Assembly (NCBI GenBank): GCA_029264225.1
Contig: JARICB010000267.1
Span: 1-6,528, forward strand
Length of the DNA: 6,528 nucleotides
Source of the DNA: Nocardioides sp.
GTDB taxonomy: Bacteria; Actinomycetota; Actinomycetes; Propionibacteriales; Nocardioidaceae
Direction of reading: 5' to 3'
A model generated the notes under the pieces. That model was not told where the DNA came from. It did no database searches and saw only the letters and a list, made by a program, of their open reading frames with translations. Of this stretch, positions 6,105 through 6,528 are shown one piece after another. The translations under genes and the position numbers were made by a program. Position 1 is the stretch's first letter. Every line of letters starts with the position of its first letter.

Positions 6105-6528
6105 TCGCTGAGCAGTGTGGTGCGCTCTGCGGCAAGGAGCACAGCGCCCACCAGCGAGGCTCGCTCGCCCAGCTCGGAAGCCACGACCGGGGTCGTGGCG
6201 ACGGCATCGAGGGCGTGGCGACGTAACCCGATCCGGGCGGATTCGAGCAGCAGTTCGCCGGCCCGCGCCATGTCGCCGCCGACCACGATCAGTGCCGGGT
6301 TGAGTAGGTTGACGATGCTCGCCAACGCCCAGCCGAGGTGCAACCCGGCGTCTTCGATGGCGCGCAGCGCCGAGACGTTGCCGTCGTTGGCTGCCCCAAC
6401 GATGTCGTCGACGGTGGCTCCCGGGAGCTGAAGTTGCATCATGGTCTGCAAGGCGACGGTCGAGGTGTAGGCCTCCAGGCAGCCGCGGCTCCCGCACCGG
6501 CAGACCGGACCGTTCTCGTCGAGGGTGA
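6101..6528 (-). CDS. ROK-family protein, C-terminal part (sugar kinase or transcriptional repressor; 5' end outside window)
   Basis: The minus-strand frame is open from the right edge to TAG at 6103-6101, giving about 142 residues of the C-terminal half. An internal ATG at 6451 is not the start, because the conserved zinc motif lies upstream of it in the same frame. That motif, CRCGSRGCLEAY (Cys codons at 6502-6500, 6496-6494 and 6481-6479), is the ROK signature C-x-C-G-x2-G-C-x-E. Further on, LGWALASIVNLLNPALIVVGGDM is the typical ROK segment before the last helices, and LGERASLVGAVLLA near the end matches actinobacterial ROK proteins. The catalytic Asp and any N-terminal winged helix are outside the window, so a glucokinase-like enzyme and a NagC/Mlc-like repressor cannot be told apart. 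It converges on the symporter operon and shares its stop tetranucleotide. A role in sensing or phosphorylating the imported solute is plausible from position only. Confidence 0.92.
   Translation of the reverse strand, partial: TLDENGPVCRCGSRGCLEAYTSTVALQTMMQLQLPGATVDDIVGAANDGNVSALRAIEDAGLHLGWALASIVNLLNPALIVVGGDMARAGELLLESARIGLRRHALDAVATTPVVASELGERASLVGAVLLAAERTTLLSD
6180..6199. repeat. Perfect 9-bp inverted repeat inside the ROK gene
   Basis: GCCACGACC (6180-6188) and GGTCGTGGC (6191-6199) are exact inverse complements separated by GG. The hairpin would be GC-rich and stable apart from the tight turn, where the innermost pair must open. It lies 76 bp past the stop of the small membrane-protein gene, where transcripts from the left must end, so it may act as a terminator without a T-tract. 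It is also simply the coding sequence for ATTPVVA, so chance is possible. Confidence 0.45.

Noticed and set aside
5823..6497. 224-codon open frame on the minus strand
   Set aside because: It spans the small membrane gene and the ROK gene in a frame different from the one encoding the ROK zinc motif, and its translation is Arg/Gly-rich without domains.
1..6528. Mobile element, CRISPR array, tRNA/rRNA or phage/defence genes
   Set aside because: No transposase or integrase motifs, no regularly spaced repeats, no tRNA-like cloverleaf and no abrupt composition shift were seen. The genes are housekeeping, metabolic or transport.

Overview
The window is GC-rich, densely coded DNA with almost no intergenic space. 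GTG and TTG starts are in use, and one promoter looks leaderless. The proteins read as high-GC Actinomycetota, most like the Nocardioidaceae/Propionibacteriales, although this assignment rests on protein resemblance from memory and not on a search.

Left half (1-3951, + strand): the 3' end of an aldehyde dehydrogenase that looks like succinate-semialdehyde dehydrogenase GabD2; a complete GMC-family flavoprotein of the ChoD ('cholesterol oxidase') type starting one base after it; then a complete GMP synthase, guaA. The first two form a tight operon. guaA follows after 15 bp and appears to have its own leaderless promoter (TAGGCT six bases before a GTG start). In mycobacteria choD also lies near the purine genes guaB3 and guaA, so this looks like an ordinary chromosomal neighbourhood rather than a mobile island.

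Middle (3952-4075): a 124-bp spacer with a weak hairpin, a stretch resembling a dispersed actinobacterial repeat, a -10-like hexamer and a strong Shine-Dalgarno sequence that fixes a TTG start for the next gene.

Right half (4076-6528): a sodium:solute-symporter-family permease followed by a 96-residue protein with two predicted membrane helices. The ribosome binding site of the small gene overlaps the permease stop codon, so the two are probably translated together. Facing them is the 3' part of a ROK-family gene (sugar kinase or NagC/Mlc-type repressor) with the C-x-C-G-x2-G-C-x-E zinc motif. The two convergent genes share a CTAG tetranucleotide that supplies both stop codons. The likely picture is a small solute-uptake module (permease, small membrane partner, ROK sensor or kinase), with sugar or polyol as the best guess for substrate.

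No mobile element, CRISPR array, RNA gene or defence system is visible. The points most worth a second look are the permease's apparent loss of the Na2-site hydroxyl side chains, its coupled two-helix partner, and a ferredoxin-like Cys4 motif inside the GMC oxidoreductase.
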